Shown: positions 10,381-21,603 of the stretch, piece after piece
Numbering within the stretch: the stretch's first letter is position 1
Layout of the letters: each line of letters begins with the position of its first letter
Assembly (NCBI RefSeq): GCF_001598915.1
Contig: NZ_BDAP01000001.1
Coordinates: forward strand, 620,001 to 684,000
DNA: 64,000 bases
Reading direction: 5' to 3'
Source of the DNA: Williamsia muralis NBRC 105860
Lineage (GTDB): Bacteria > Actinomycetota > Actinomycetes > Mycobacteriales > Mycobacteriaceae
The notes under the pieces: generated by a model
Database searches by the model: none
Told to the model about the DNA's origin: nothing
Seen by the model: the letters and a program-made list of their open reading frames with translations, nothing else
Translations under genes and position numbers: made by a program

Positions 10381-10953
10381 TCACCGGTTGTCCGGAACCA
10401 ATGGTCGTCCCCAGGTCTCGGCGAACGCGATCTCGGACAACGGCAGGCGGGTGCGTTCGCGGCCATCACGCTCTCGGATGTCTGCGGGCAGAGCAGCGGC
10501 GTCAGCGAGTCGGCCGATGGCCAGGACCAGTAGTGGTCGAACTGAGTCCGGAATGTCGAACTGCTGCACCAGGTCTGGCGCGCGGAACCCGCCCATGGGA
10601 TGCGCGTTCCATCCGTCGGCCTGGGCTTGGACGATCATCTGACCGGCGGCGAGCCCCACGTCGAGCGTGGCGTAGTCGTGCATTTTCGGGTCGTCGGGGA
10701 GGTCGTCGGTACACAGGACGATCAGTGCTGCGGCGGCCGGTGCCCACGATTGGTTCCCGCGTTTGAGTGCCTCGGTGACCCCGGCGAATGTCGGGTCACC
10801 GCGGCGGCCGACGACAAAGCGGACCGGCTGGCGACCGCCACCCGTGGGCGCCCACCGGCCCGCCTCGAGGATCGACTGCAGATGCTCGTCGGACATGGTT
10901 GCGTCGGCGTCGTAGCCGCGTGCACTCCATCGGTCTGCGAGTAGCGGGTGCAC
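10381..10953 (-). CDS. Nitroreductase-family flavoprotein
   Basis: A 190-residue protein of the FMN-dependent nitroreductase fold. The N-terminal RWSARGYD segment and GRWAPTGGGRQPVRFVV (about residues 32-48) are the FMN-phosphate region, and the later AAGQMIVQAQADG helix and GGFRAPDL are typical. It would reduce nitro compounds or quinones with NAD(P)H. The GTG at 10953 follows AGGAG at a distance of nine bases. It lies 29 bases after the stop of the MFS exporter gene on the same strand, so they may be co-transcribed; if so, a role in handling the exported compound is possible. Confidence 0.83.
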   Translation of the reverse strand: MHPLLADRWSARGYDADATMSDEHLQSILEAGRWAPTGGGRQPVRFVVGRRGDPTFAGVTEALKRGNQSWAPAAAALIVLCTDDLPDDPKMHDYATLDVGLAAGQMIVQAQADGWNAHPMGGFRAPDLVQQFDIPDSVRPLLVLAIGRLADAAALPADIRERDGRERTRLPLSEIAFAETWGRPLVPDNR

Positions 10954-10982
10954 GGGCAGCAGCTCCTTGGGCCGGGCGGGGA

Positions 10983-12503
10983 TCAGTCGGTGACCGGCCG
11001 GCGTTCGCGGAGAACGATTGCCACCACTGCGGCCACCACCGCCAAGAGTGCCACGCTCACCAGCGACGTGATGTGCAAGCCGTCGACGAACGCGCTGCGT
11101 GCGGCGTCGGCGAGAGCACTTCCGGCGCCCGGGTCCAGGGTCTGTGCCTGAGTGAGTGTCTGCGAGAGGGTGTCCTCGACTCCGCTGCCCTCACCGGAGC
11201 GGCGGAAGACCATCGTGGCCACCGAACCGAGAACGGCGAGTCCGAACGCCGTTCCCAACTCGAAGCTGGTCTCGGAGAGACCGGCCGCCGACCCACTGCG
11301 CTGAGCAGGCACCGACGACACGGCGACATCGGAAACCAGCGAGAAGATCACGCCGTAGCCGACACCGGCCAGCGTGGAGCTGATCAGGTAGACCAGTACG
11401 CCCTGGTCGACGCCGAGGCCGAGCATGCCTGCGTTGCCGACCGCAGCGGCCAGCAGCGAGAACACAAACGCCCAGCGCACCGACATGACCGCGGCGATGC
11501 GGGAAGCGCTCATCGAGAAGATCGCCACGGCGATCGCCATCGGGATACCGAGTACTGCGGCCTCCAGCACATCGCGTCCGAGGACCGACTGCAGGTAGAT
11601 GCCGCTCAGGTAGCTCAACGCGGCAAGGGTCATCATGCCCGTCAGTGCGCTGCCGATCGCAACGGAGAACCCGGGACTCTTGAAGAGCTTGAGGTCGATC
11701 AACGGATGTTCTGTTCGACGCTCGTGGGCGGCGAACAACGCCATTCCGACAATGCCGATGGCGGCGAAGACGGCCGTGGTGGTGTCGAACCCTTCGGCTG
11801 CGCCGTGCTTGATGGCGTAGACGAGCGGGAGGATGCCGATCAACGACAGCAGCACGCCGAGGACGTCGAAGGGGGCCGAGCTGGGCGACCGGTATTCCGG
11901 GACCAGGCGGGGGCCGAAGACCAAGAGGATCAGCAGTACGGGCACGTTGATCAAGAAGACGGAGCCCCACCAGAACTGGTGGAGGAGGGCGCCACCGATC
12001 ACCGGGCCGATGGCCGATCCGCCTGCGAACGCCGCCGTCCACATGCCGATGGCCTTCGCCCGGGCCTTGGCGTCGGGGAACATGTTGCTGATCAGCGACA
12101 GGCTCGAGGGCAGGAGGGTGGCGCCACCGATGCCCATGATGGCGCGGGCGGCGATGAGCGCGCTCGCGTCGGGAGCGAATGCTGCGATCGCCGAGGCGAC
12201 GCCGAAGAGGCTGGCGCCGACGAGCAGCAGCTTGCGTCGACCGAACCGGTCGCCGAGATTGCCCATCGTGATCAACAGGCCGGCGATGAGGAAGCCGTAG
12301 ATGTCCACGATCCACAACTGCTGTGTGGCAGAGGGGGCGAGTTCGGCGCTCAGGGTGGGGATCGCCAGGTACAAGACGGAGAAGTCCATGGACACCAGAA
12401 AGACCGGCAGCGTCAGTACTGCCAGTCCCAGCCAGGTCCGGCGGTCCGGGCGGCTGGTGCTCGCGTCGGATCGCGGATCGGTCTGTTTGTCGATGATGCT
12501 CAC
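10983..12503 (-). CDS. MFS drug exporter, DHA2 (14-helix) type
   Basis: A 506-residue transporter of the EmrB/QacA group. About 14 hydrophobic segments are visible. The loop motif GNLGDRFGRRKLL (about residues 67-79) is MFS motif A, and GIGGATLLPSSLSLI matches the proline-containing motif C of antiporters. It should export a toxic compound in exchange for protons. The GTG at 12503 was chosen for GGAG six bases upstream. It is divergent from a TetR gene of the tetracycline-repressor type with an 11-base-arm palindrome between them, so repression relieved by the exported drug is likely. The substrate is unknown. Confidence 0.88.
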   Translation of the reverse strand: MSIIDKQTDPRSDASTSRPDRRTWLGLAVLTLPVFLVSMDFSVLYLAIPTLSAELAPSATQQLWIVDIYGFLIAGLLITMGNLGDRFGRRKLLLVGASLFGVASAIAAFAPDASALIAARAIMGIGGATLLPSSLSLISNMFPDAKARAKAIGMWTAAFAGGSAIGPVIGGALLHQFWWGSVFLINVPVLLILLVFGPRLVPEYRSPSSAPFDVLGVLLSLIGILPLVYAIKHGAAEGFDTTTAVFAAIGIVGMALFAAHERRTEHPLIDLKLFKSPGFSVAIGSALTGMMTLAALSYLSGIYLQSVLGRDVLEAAVLGIPMAIAVAIFSMSASRIAAVMSVRWAFVFSLLAAAVGNAGMLGLGVDQGVLVYLISSTLAGVGYGVIFSLVSDVAVSSVPAQRSGSAAGLSETSFELGTAFGLAVLGSVATMVFRRSGEGSGVEDTLSQTLTQAQTLDPGAGSALADAARSAFVDGLHITSLVSVALLAVVAAVVAIVLRERRPVTD

Positions 12504-12617
12504 GGGGTGCTCCAATCACGCTGCGAACACACGAGCGGACGCCGGCGTTGGCCGCGTTGAGGGCGCTACATGTGTTCGGACGGCGATCGCCCGCTCGTGG
12601 CGGCTCGATCAACCTGA

Positions 12618-12647
12618 GTACAACGTACGCATAAGAGTACGTTGTAC
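12618..12647. promoter_or_regulatory. Perfect inverted repeat, candidate TetR operator
   Basis: GTACAACGTAC (12618-12628) and GTACGTTGTAC (12637-12647) are perfect 11-base arms with an eight-base spacer. It sits in the 228-base gap between the divergent MFS and TetR genes. An exact repeat of this length is unlikely by chance at this position, so it is probably the operator of the TetR protein encoded at 12732. Confidence 0.75.
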
Positions 12648-12731
12648 GCAAAGCGTTTATTCCATCGTTCGGGCTTTGTTCACCGTCCCGGCCGTGAACA
12701 CGGACAATGAACGCGGCGAAGGAGAGATGTG

Positions 12732-13457
12732 ATGACAGCACAGGAGGGTGCGGTGAGCGGTGGCCTCGACCCGGCACCCGAGTCCGCCAAACTGACCCGC
12801 GGCGCGGTGGTCAACGCCGCGATCGAACTCGCGGATGCCGACGGGTTCAGCGCCCTCACCATGCGAAAGATCGCCGACCGGCTCGGCGTCGGCACGATGT
12901 CGCTGTACCGGCACATCGCCGACAAGGACGCGCTGCTGCGGGAGATGTCGAATGAGATCGGCATCCGCTTCCCGTACCCGCCCGCCGACGATGCGACGTG
13001 GCGCGAGCGGGCGTTGATCGCGGCCGAGGTCGACTGGACCCTGTATCAGCGCCACCCCTGGGTACTGCTGGCCTTCGCATCTCCGCGCACCAGCATGGGC
13101 CCGCAGAGCCTGAACTGTCTCGACTGGCTTGTGGACGCCTTCCTCGATCTCGAGGTCACCCCCGCGGTCGCCACCGAGATGGCGCTGACCCTGTGGAACC
13201 TCATCGCCGGCACGGTGCTCAGCACTGTCGCCGAACGACTACTGCTCGACCGGGCCGCCGATGAAGACCAAGGTCAGAGTGGACTGGCGCATCTTCTGGC
13301 AGGCAACCCCGAGAGCGAGCCGCCGCCCCATCTCGCAGCACTGGTCGGCACGCATCATTCAGAACTCACCGACCCCCGCCATCTACTCACCCAGGGTGTG
13401 GCCGCGCTGTGCGACGGTTTCGAATCGAGGGCGTCCAGATTGCGTGATGGTCACTGA
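12732..13457 (+). CDS. TetR-family regulator of the MFS exporter
   Basis: A 241-residue TetR protein. The DNA-binding domain is at about residues 20-68 (LTRGAVVNAAIELADADGFSALTMRKIADRLGVGTMSLYRHIADKDALL). The remainder resembles the C-terminal domain of true tetracycline-type repressors, with a W-x-x-R motif after the linker. The ATG at 12732 has GGAGAG five bases upstream; the preceding GTG is also in frame. The divergent MFS gene and the perfect palindrome between them indicate local control of export. Confidence 0.88.
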   Translation: MTAQEGAVSGGLDPAPESAKLTRGAVVNAAIELADADGFSALTMRKIADRLGVGTMSLYRHIADKDALLREMSNEIGIRFPYPPADDATWRERALIAAEVDWTLYQRHPWVLLAFASPRTSMGPQSLNCLDWLVDAFLDLEVTPAVATEMALTLWNLIAGTVLSTVAERLLLDRAADEDQGQSGLAHLLAGNPESEPPPHLAALVGTHHSELTDPRHLLTQGVAALCDGFESRASRLRDGH

Positions 13458-13465
13458 CGCGCAGG

Positions 13466-14731
13466 TCACATGGCGTGTGGATAGACCGTCAACATGTGTG
13501 CGCCGAACCATGAGCTGAAGGCGACAACCGCGAGCGAGACCAGGATCTGTGTGGACCCGCGACGTTTGGCCAGGCCGATCGCGATCGGGATCAGCAAGAC
13601 GAACGCCGGGAGCAGCAGTCGGGGGCGGCTCATCATCAGACCGCTCGAGGCGCCGATGGATACGACCACCAGTGCTCCGTACACCGCCACCGGCCACGGC
13701 ACCCGCTCGGCGAAACTCAACAACGCCAGGGCGATGGTGATCAGCATGATCCAGGCCGTGGCCACCGGCGCGATCTCGCCGGAGTTCACAAGCGCGTAGT
13801 TGATGAACTCGTAGGCGGCCTGGCCGTAGTCGACCCGCGTGTCCCAGCCCTCGGTCTGGATCTTGAACCAGCCGAGTGGTTCGCCCGTCTTGTGCCAGAC
13901 CACCGCCAGATACCCCAGGTAGCCGAGCGGACTGAGGACGATGGCCGCCCACGCCCTCGGTCCGTCGCGGAATCGCAGCGCCGCAGCCACCACCACGACA
14001 ACGATCAGGACCACCGCGGTCGGACGGCTCAGTCCGGCCAGCATCGTGCAGATCCCGGCCAGCAACCATCGTCGCTCCAGCACGCCGATCAGCGCCCAGG
14101 CCGCAAGCGCGCAGAACAGCGCCTCGGTGTAGGCCATCGACAAGACGATGCCCATCGGCGCTGCGGCGAACAGAACGGCGAGCAGCAGCCCAGCCCGACG
14201 CGGATCGGCCTTGACGCGCACCACCTGGCCGTCGTCGGCCCGCTGGATGTCCTCGGCAAACCAAGCGGTGAAGCGTGCGGGCACGAGCCGGGACTTGTGT
14301 TCACGGTTCTGCATCTGTGCGGCGCACAGCGTTCCGATCCGGGCGACACCCACCGCGGCCAGGCACCCGAGCACCACGTTCACGGTGAGGGCGGCACCCA
14401 GCGGACTGAAACCGGGCACCTTGTCCAGCGCCCCGGCGAGCAACGGATAGCCGGGGAAGAACGCGTAAGGCGTGTCGGAGTCACGCATACCCTGCGCGTC
14501 GGTCTGGGTCAGCGGCACGCCCCCGTACCCGTGCTCGGCGATGGCGAGCATCCACTTGCCGTCCCACGCCGAGAGCGCCGCGCCGAGGCTGCTGCCGCGC
14601 AGCTGCGTGAACCGCTCCAGCACGAGCATGCCGACCAGACGGATGAGGAGGAAGGCGGCGATCGGCTCGACCCAGTCTCGCCGTCGATACAGGAGGTCGC
14701 TGACGGATTCGAATCTCGCTCGGGTCAGCAC
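13466..14731 (-). CDS. Polytopic membrane protein, GT-C glycosyltransferase-like
   Basis: A 421-residue protein with about ten membrane segments. It has a first-loop motif WDGKWMLAIAEHGYGG at about residues 47-62. A loop acidic residue after the first helix followed by W-x-x-x-I-A is the pattern of PIG-V-like and other GT-C mannosyltransferases that use polyprenyl-phosphate sugars. The cytoplasmic stretch with RFTAWFAEDIQRADDGQ is unusual. The GTG at 14731 was chosen for AGGA eight bases upstream; earlier starts would add a basic, non-membrane N-terminus. It is a likely cell-envelope enzyme but the acceptor and sugar are unknown. Confidence 0.72.
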   Translation of the reverse strand: MLTRARFESVSDLLYRRRDWVEPIAAFLLIRLVGMLVLERFTQLRGSSLGAALSAWDGKWMLAIAEHGYGGVPLTQTDAQGMRDSDTPYAFFPGYPLLAGALDKVPGFSPLGAALTVNVVLGCLAAVGVARIGTLCAAQMQNREHKSRLVPARFTAWFAEDIQRADDGQVVRVKADPRRAGLLLAVLFAAAPMGIVLSMAYTEALFCALAAWALIGVLERRWLLAGICTMLAGLSRPTAVVLIVVVVVAAALRFRDGPRAWAAIVLSPLGYLGYLAVVWHKTGEPLGWFKIQTEGWDTRVDYGQAAYEFINYALVNSGEIAPVATAWIMLITIALALLSFAERVPWPVAVYGALVVVSIGASSGLMMSRPRLLLPAFVLLIPIAIGLAKRRGSTQILVSLAVVAFSSWFGAHMLTVYPHAM

Positions 14732-14997
14732 CTGAGCGATCCTAGTGCCGAACGCTCGCTCGGGGCGGGCGCTGTCGGTTGCACGGCCGATCCGCCAGTT
14801 CCGAAGCACGCTAAAGCAATTGCCGCGTGCCCGCCCGAGCCCCGGTGGGCGGCGGTCTCCCGGCTTGACGGTGCAGCGACACGCTTGCACGTGGGGGAGT
14901 TGCGGGTGGCTATCCTTGCACGAGGCGGGAGCCAGTCTTGCACTGTTGCCCGCTCACTGATTTTGAAGGTTCGCAGCAGCTAGAGAAGGGAAACTCG

Positions 14998-17291
<2,294 letters not shown>

Positions 17292-17297
17292 TCGGTA

Positions 17298-17329
17298 GTT
17301 CCTCCGGTTTCGAGCAGTTCCTCCGGTTG
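17298..17329. repeat. Two 13-base direct repeats after asd
   Basis: AGTTCCTCCGGTT occurs at 17298-17310 and again at 17317-17329. The second copy contributes the left arm of the hairpin at 17322-17339. The first could pair with the same right arm, giving alternative folds. Confidence 0.6.
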
Positions 17330-17339
17330 CAGCCGGAGT
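17322..17339 (+). terminator. Hairpin after lysC-asd
   Basis: CTCCGG-TTGCAG-CCGGAG with six-base arms, followed by TTT, lies 31 bases after the asd stop codon. It is a plausible intrinsic terminator, though the T-run is short. Confidence 0.5.
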
Positions 17340-17390
17340 TTCTGGCTGGAGTCGGAGGATGTGGCCGGGTGGCCGTGGTTCGATGGTCGA

Positions 17391-18809
17391 ATGATGGCGC
17401 GAAAAGCCTGCGTGGCAGTTCTGCTCACGACGCTGGTCTTAGCACTGAACGCGGGGTCTGCCCAGGCCACACCGGGCATTCCCGATGTCGGGCCGCCGGG
17501 GACGTCTCTGATCCATGGGGACCTGGCGTCGACGGACACCACGCCGCATCCCGGGCCCGGAGTGGGCGGGCGCGTGGTCGCCTCGTCGTTGCCCGGTGGA
17601 GCATGTGCGGCGACCTTCATTGGTAGCGATGGCATGCCCGTGGCGTTGTGCACCGGATACGTGGGTGTCGACCCGCCCGGCGTCGCGGTGCCCACAGTGC
17701 AACTCTTCGATCCGGTCACCGCCCAGCCGATCGCGTCCATCCAGCTCACCAAGGGAGGTCTTCTGGGCGGCGTCTATGGATATCTCGACAGCCGCGACCG
17801 CGTGGTGATGGCCGACGGATCCGGCTCGGTGCTCAAGGTCGCCCATCGCAAAACCGCTGCCGGGCAATGGAACCTGTACGTCGCCGAGCGAATCGACGTG
17901 AGCGCTCACATTCCCGCCGGAGATGCCATCACCGGATTGGCGCCCGACTATCAACAGCGCATCTGGTTCGCGACCACCGGTGGCGTGGTGGGCACGATTT
18001 CCGCTGACGGCCATATCGCTTCGATGCACCTGCCACCGGGCGAGAGGCTCACGAACGGTTTGAGTGTTCGGCGGGAGGGTGCTTCCGTCCTCACCGACCG
18101 TGCCCTCTACGAGATGCACGCCGACGACACCGGCACGCCCACCACTGTGTGGCGGCAGACCTACACCGCGGGGAGTGTCCGAAAGCCCGGGCAGCTGGCT
18201 CCTGGATCCGGCACCACACCAACATATTTTGGGGTGGACGACGAGTTCGTGGCAATCGTCGACGACGCCGAGCGGCCCAATCTGATCGTCCACCGCAGCG
18301 ACAACGGGTCGGTGGTGTGCGCGACGCCCGCCTTCGGCACCTCCGGGCAAGGCACCGAGAATTCGCCGATGGCGTGGGGCAATTCGCTGGTCATCCCCAG
18401 CACGTACGGGTTCGGCTATCCGCCGTTCGCAACTTCCGGGCCCAGTGACCCACCGGCCGCGACGTTCGCCGGAGGGATGACCCGCATCGACGTCACCGAC
18501 ACCGGATGCCATCGCGTCTGGGAAACCCACGATCGCATGGCGACTCTGCCGAAATTGTCGCGATCCGACGGCCTCATCTATGCGCTGGCCTATGCGCCCT
18601 CGACTGAAGCATTGGCGGGCAACGGGATTCAGCAGATCGGACCGGTCTACTTCGCGGCCGTCGATTTCGCGACGGGTACGCGGCGAGCCTTCACCGAGGT
18701 CGGAGCAGCCCCCGTCGACGAACCCTTGCAATTGACCGGGACCATCGGTGCCGACGGGTCGATGTGGCAGGCGACGGTGGGCCGGATGTTGAAGAAGATC
18801 AGCTCGTGA
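17391..18809 (+). CDS. Secreted protein of unknown function, beta-propeller-like
   Basis: A 472-residue protein with a signal peptide (hydrophobic core about residues 6-20, cleavage near SAQA at 25). The mature part is rich in short beta segments with spaced Gly-Asp and Trp residues, such as QRIWFATTGGVVGTIS near residue 190 and DGSMWQATVG near the C-terminus. This resembles a beta-propeller of repeated sheets, but I cannot assign a family. Cys pairs are visible at about residues 70, 85 and later, which fits an exported protein. The ATG at 17391 was chosen because it gives a normal signal peptide; an in-frame GTG exists at 17361. It probably acts outside the membrane. Confidence 0.72.
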   Translation: MMARKACVAVLLTTLVLALNAGSAQATPGIPDVGPPGTSLIHGDLASTDTTPHPGPGVGGRVVASSLPGGACAATFIGSDGMPVALCTGYVGVDPPGVAVPTVQLFDPVTAQPIASIQLTKGGLLGGVYGYLDSRDRVVMADGSGSVLKVAHRKTAAGQWNLYVAERIDVSAHIPAGDAITGLAPDYQQRIWFATTGGVVGTISADGHIASMHLPPGERLTNGLSVRREGASVLTDRALYEMHADDTGTPTTVWRQTYTAGSVRKPGQLAPGSGTTPTYFGVDDEFVAIVDDAERPNLIVHRSDNGSVVCATPAFGTSGQGTENSPMAWGNSLVIPSTYGFGYPPFATSGPSDPPAATFAGGMTRIDVTDTGCHRVWETHDRMATLPKLSRSDGLIYALAYAPSTEALAGNGIQQIGPVYFAAVDFATGTRRAFTEVGAAPVDEPLQLTGTIGADGSMWQATVGRMLKKISS

Positions 18810-18818
18810 GGCGCTGGA

Positions 18819-19436
18819 TCAGTACAGCTTCTTCCCGTAGCTCTCGCCGTAATACTTTTGCAGCTCTTCGAGATTCGACCCCTTGTTCAACACGTGCGTG
18901 ATCTCGGCGGGGCTGGGCAACACGTCTGGTTTCCACGTTTCCGGACGCCAGAGGTCGGCGCGCATGAATGCTTTGGCGCAATGGAAGAACACCTCCTCGA
19001 CGGCGACCTCGAGGGCGAGGATGGGCCGTCGGCCGCGGATCGCCAGTGCGTCGAAGTAGTCCGCGTCCCTCAGAACAGTCGCGGTCCCGTTGATCCTCAG
19101 GGTGTCACCCCTGCCGGGGACCAGGAAGTTGGTGCCGACGTGTGGGTTGGACAGCACGTTCAGGTAGCCGTCGACGCGCCGGTTTCCCGGCCGCTCGGGT
19201 ATGGCGATCGTTCGCGAATCGATGACGTGCACAAAGCCGGGGGGATCGCCTTTCGGCGAGACATCCACGCGACCGTCGGCGTCGGTGGTGGCGACGAAAG
19301 CGAAGGGCGACCGCGCCAACCACTCGAGATGCACCGGCAGGAGTGCGGGGCGCACCTTCTTCGCGACGCGATCGACTGGTTCGCCGACCAGGGCGCGCAG
19401 TTCTTCGACGCTGGTGACCTCGACACGTGTGTTCAT
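18819..19436 (-). CDS. PPOX-type FMN/F420 flavoprotein
   Basis: A 205-residue member of the pyridoxamine 5'-phosphate oxidase-like split-barrel fold. SPFAFVATTDADGRVDVSPKGDPPGFV (about residues 43-69) is the typical start of the barrel, and RPGNRRVDGYLNVLSNPHVG the flavin-contacting region. It closely fits the group of MSMEG_1061-like proteins in actinobacteria. It is cytosolic and probably binds FMN; the substrate is unknown. The ATG at 19436 puts the barrel at the usual position. It is divergent from a membrane protein gene. Confidence 0.83.
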   Translation of the reverse strand: MNTRVEVTSVEELRALVGEPVDRVAKKVRPALLPVHLEWLARSPFAFVATTDADGRVDVSPKGDPPGFVHVIDSRTIAIPERPGNRRVDGYLNVLSNPHVGTNFLVPGRGDTLRINGTATVLRDADYFDALAIRGRRPILALEVAVEEVFFHCAKAFMRADLWRPETWKPDVLPSPAEITHVLNKGSNLEELQKYYGESYGKKLY

Positions 19437-19540
19437 CCGACCATCGTTGTCGGGGACGGTGTCGGACGGCAAGCTGGGGGAAAGACGGAAGGTGCGCACT
19501 CTGGTCAGGGCGCAGGTGGACTAGTGGAACAATCGACGGT

Positions 19541-20272
19541 GTGACGCAGGACCCAGACAAGCAGCCGATGGACCCGGACCGCGATGGCCCCGACCTCGAG
19601 AAATCGAGTATCGGCCCTGACGGCCCGGTAGAAGTGCCGTCCGACCTCTCCGGCATGCCGTCATTGGCCGAACTCGACGCGATGGATCTGGCGGCGATCG
19701 AGGCGGGGCGACAGTCCAAGGACAAAGACCACGCGGTGCTCGATGAGCCGACACCTCCTCCGGCCGCACTGTACCACGCCTGGTTGCTGTGGCTGGGTGG
19801 TGCCGCTGCTGCGCTGGTCAGTGTGGTTTACGGGTTCGTGAACTCGGGGTCCATCAGCGATCTGCTCAACGAGCGCCTTCAGGCCGATGTCGCCCGTGAT
19901 CCCGGTGCGGCGGCGCCTGCGGACCGCATCGACTCGTTGTCGAGCTTCTTCCCCCCGGCGATGCTCGTCGCAACGCTTGTTCTGCTCGCCGTGCAGTACC
20001 CGCTGCTGGTGGCGACGTCTCGGCACCGCAGTCGGGGTGCCAGGAACGTCTACGTGACCGCTGTGCTGGTCATGCTGTTGTGCATCCCGATGGGTATCGA
20101 TCTCCTCTTCGACTATCCGTCGATCTCTGGCGTCATCAGGTTCATGGGGTGGCTGCAGTTCGCGTTGCTGCTGTTGTCTGCGTTGTTCACTCTGCGTCGT
20201 GGCGTCAACCGATGGTTGCCGCCCTCGATGAGGATGAAGCCGACCCAGATCATCCGGCCGGGTAACCGCTAG
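19541..20272 (+). CDS. Hypothetical membrane protein, acidic N-terminus
   Basis: A 243-residue protein. The first about 75 residues are acidic and Asp/Pro-rich and probably disordered in the cytosol. Four hydrophobic segments follow at roughly residues 83-103, 138-160, 170-190 and 200-220. It resembles actinobacterial proteins of unknown function with a disordered head and a four-helix bundle. The start GTG at 19541 is followed directly by the acidic stretch. Its stop overlaps the end of the convergent gntR gene by four bases. Confidence 0.7.
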   Translation: MTQDPDKQPMDPDRDGPDLEKSSIGPDGPVEVPSDLSGMPSLAELDAMDLAAIEAGRQSKDKDHAVLDEPTPPPAALYHAWLLWLGGAAAALVSVVYGFVNSGSISDLLNERLQADVARDPGAAAPADRIDSLSSFFPPAMLVATLVLLAVQYPLLVATSRHRSRGARNVYVTAVLVMLLCIPMGIDLLFDYPSISGVIRFMGWLQFALLLLSALFTLRRGVNRWLPPSMRMKPTQIIRPGNR

Positions 20273-20979
20273 TCCTGGTCGGGTTCGCGAACAGCGTCCG
20301 CTGCTTCGATGATGATCTCGCGCATGGCCCGTTCGGCGTCCACAGGCTTACGTAAGCGAATGGCCCGGGCGACCGCGTCGTGGAGGTCGATGGCCGCAGG
20401 GTTGGGGTTGGTCGGCATCATGCCGTGATGTGTACGACCGGCGAGCACCTCACCGACCACATCGCTCAACGCGCGGAACATCTCGTTTCCGCTCGCTTCG
20501 AGCAGGGTGCGATGGAATACCTTGTCCGCCAACAGATACTGGTCAAGGTCGCCCGACCGGCCGTGCATGACCATGTCCGAGACCGCAGCAGCGAGGATTC
20601 GGCACTGATGCTCGTCCGCGCGCTCTGCAGCGAGAGCCGCGGCGACCGGTTCGAACCCGCGCCGCAGCTCTGACAGGGTCAGAAGGAAGTCGGTTCGCTC
20701 TCCGGCGTCGAGTCGCCAGCGGATCAGCCGTGGGTCGAAGACATGCCAGTGGCTGCGGGGCTGAATGGTGATCCCGACGCGTCGGCGTGAGGCCACGAGA
20801 CCCATCGATTCCAAGACCCGGATGGCTTCGCGGGCGACGGTACGCGACACCCCGTACTGGACGCCGATGCTGTCGAGAGTGAGAACCTCGCCCTCACGGT
20901 GATGCCCGGAGACGATCTGCGTGCCCACGCCGGTGAGAACGCTGCCATGAAGTTCACCCACACTCGCGTCTGTTGCCAC
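20269..20979 (-). CDS. gntR: GntR/FadR-family regulator of gluconate genes
   Basis: A 236-residue regulator. The winged helix lies at about residues 14-75 (IVSGHHREGEVLTLDSIGVQYGVSRTVAREAIRVLESMGLVASRRRVG), and the C-terminal domain is the all-helical FCD effector domain. It is divergent from gntK and the gluconate permease, which is the usual arrangement for a gluconate repressor. The GTG at 20979 is preceded by GAGAAGAT. A short palindrome at 21056-21066 in the gap may be part of its operator. Confidence 0.85.
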   Translation of the reverse strand: MATDASVGELHGSVLTGVGTQIVSGHHREGEVLTLDSIGVQYGVSRTVAREAIRVLESMGLVASRRRVGITIQPRSHWHVFDPRLIRWRLDAGERTDFLLTLSELRRGFEPVAAALAAERADEHQCRILAAAVSDMVMHGRSGDLDQYLLADKVFHRTLLEASGNEMFRALSDVVGEVLAGRTHHGMMPTNPNPAAIDLHDAVARAIRLRKPVDAERAMREIIIEAADAVREPDQD

Positions 20980-21055
20980 CGATTTATCTTCTCATTGTCG
21001 TCGAGCCTCTTCAAAAGAATGCTTTAAGCGCTCAGGCTCTTGCAAAAGTATGATC

Positions 21056-21066
21056 ATTGCGGCAAT
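21056..21066. promoter_or_regulatory. Palindrome in the gntR/gntK gap
   Basis: ATTGC-G-GCAAT is a perfect dyad, with ATGATCAT just upstream. It lies between divergent gntR and gntK, about 37 bases before the gntK start. FadR-family regulators bind such short dyads, but the match is not diagnostic. Confidence 0.35.
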
Positions 21067-21102
21067 ATCTGTGACCGGCAGCACAAGAGCGAGGAGTCAT
21101 CA

Positions 21103-21603
21103 ATGCGAGCACCGCTGGTCGTCATGGGGGTGTCGGGGTCCGGCAAGTCCACCGTCGGAGCCGCGCTGGCACAGCGCCTCCGGGCGCCATTCGCTGATGC
21201 CGACGATTTCCACCCGCCGGCCAACATCGCCAAGATGTCCAGTGGACAGCCGCTCGACGACAACGATCGTCACCCGTGGCTCCAGGTGATCGGCCAGTGG
21301 CTGGCCGATCATGCCGACGGCGGTGTGATGAGTTGTTCGGCGCTCAAGCACAAGTACCGCGACCAGCTCCGGCGGCATTGTCCCGAGGTGTGTTTTGTCC
21401 ACCTCGACGGCACGCCTGAGGTGATCTCGAAACGTCAGGCAAGCCGGCCGGGGCACTTCATGCCGCCGTCACTTTTGTCGTCGCAGTTCCACACTCTCGA
21501 ACCACTCGCCGACGATGAGCGAGGAATTGTGATCGACATCGATCAGTCGATCGACGACATCGTCGAGTCCTACATCACCCTGACAGAACACAAGGAGAAC
21601 TGA
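21103..21603 (+). CDS. gntK: Gluconokinase
   Basis: A 166-residue kinase that phosphorylates gluconate to 6-phosphogluconate. The P-loop GVSGSGKST is at residues 9-17, and DADDFHPPANIAKM (about 31-44) is the substrate-binding stretch typical of gluconokinases. The ATG at 21103 has GAGGAG upstream. It overlaps the start of the permease gene by one base (TGATG), so the two are translationally coupled. Confidence 0.95.
   Translation: MRAPLVVMGVSGSGKSTVGAALAQRLRAPFADADDFHPPANIAKMSSGQPLDDNDRHPWLQVIGQWLADHADGGVMSCSALKHKYRDQLRRHCPEVCFVHLDGTPEVISKRQASRPGHFMPPSLLSSQFHTLEPLADDERGIVIDIDQSIDDIVESYITLTEHKEN

Noticed and set aside
10788-12560. A 590-codon open frame on the plus strand
   Set aside because: It lies opposite the MFS exporter gene, which has clear membrane segments and motifs. 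The frame is charged and lacks any recognisable motif, as expected of a shadow in high-GC DNA.
14732-14997. A lysine riboswitch before lysC
   Set aside because: No conserved lysine-riboswitch elements were visible in this 266-base gap. Only a possible TATCCT -10 element at 14911-14916 was seen, and it is not well spaced from a -35 box.
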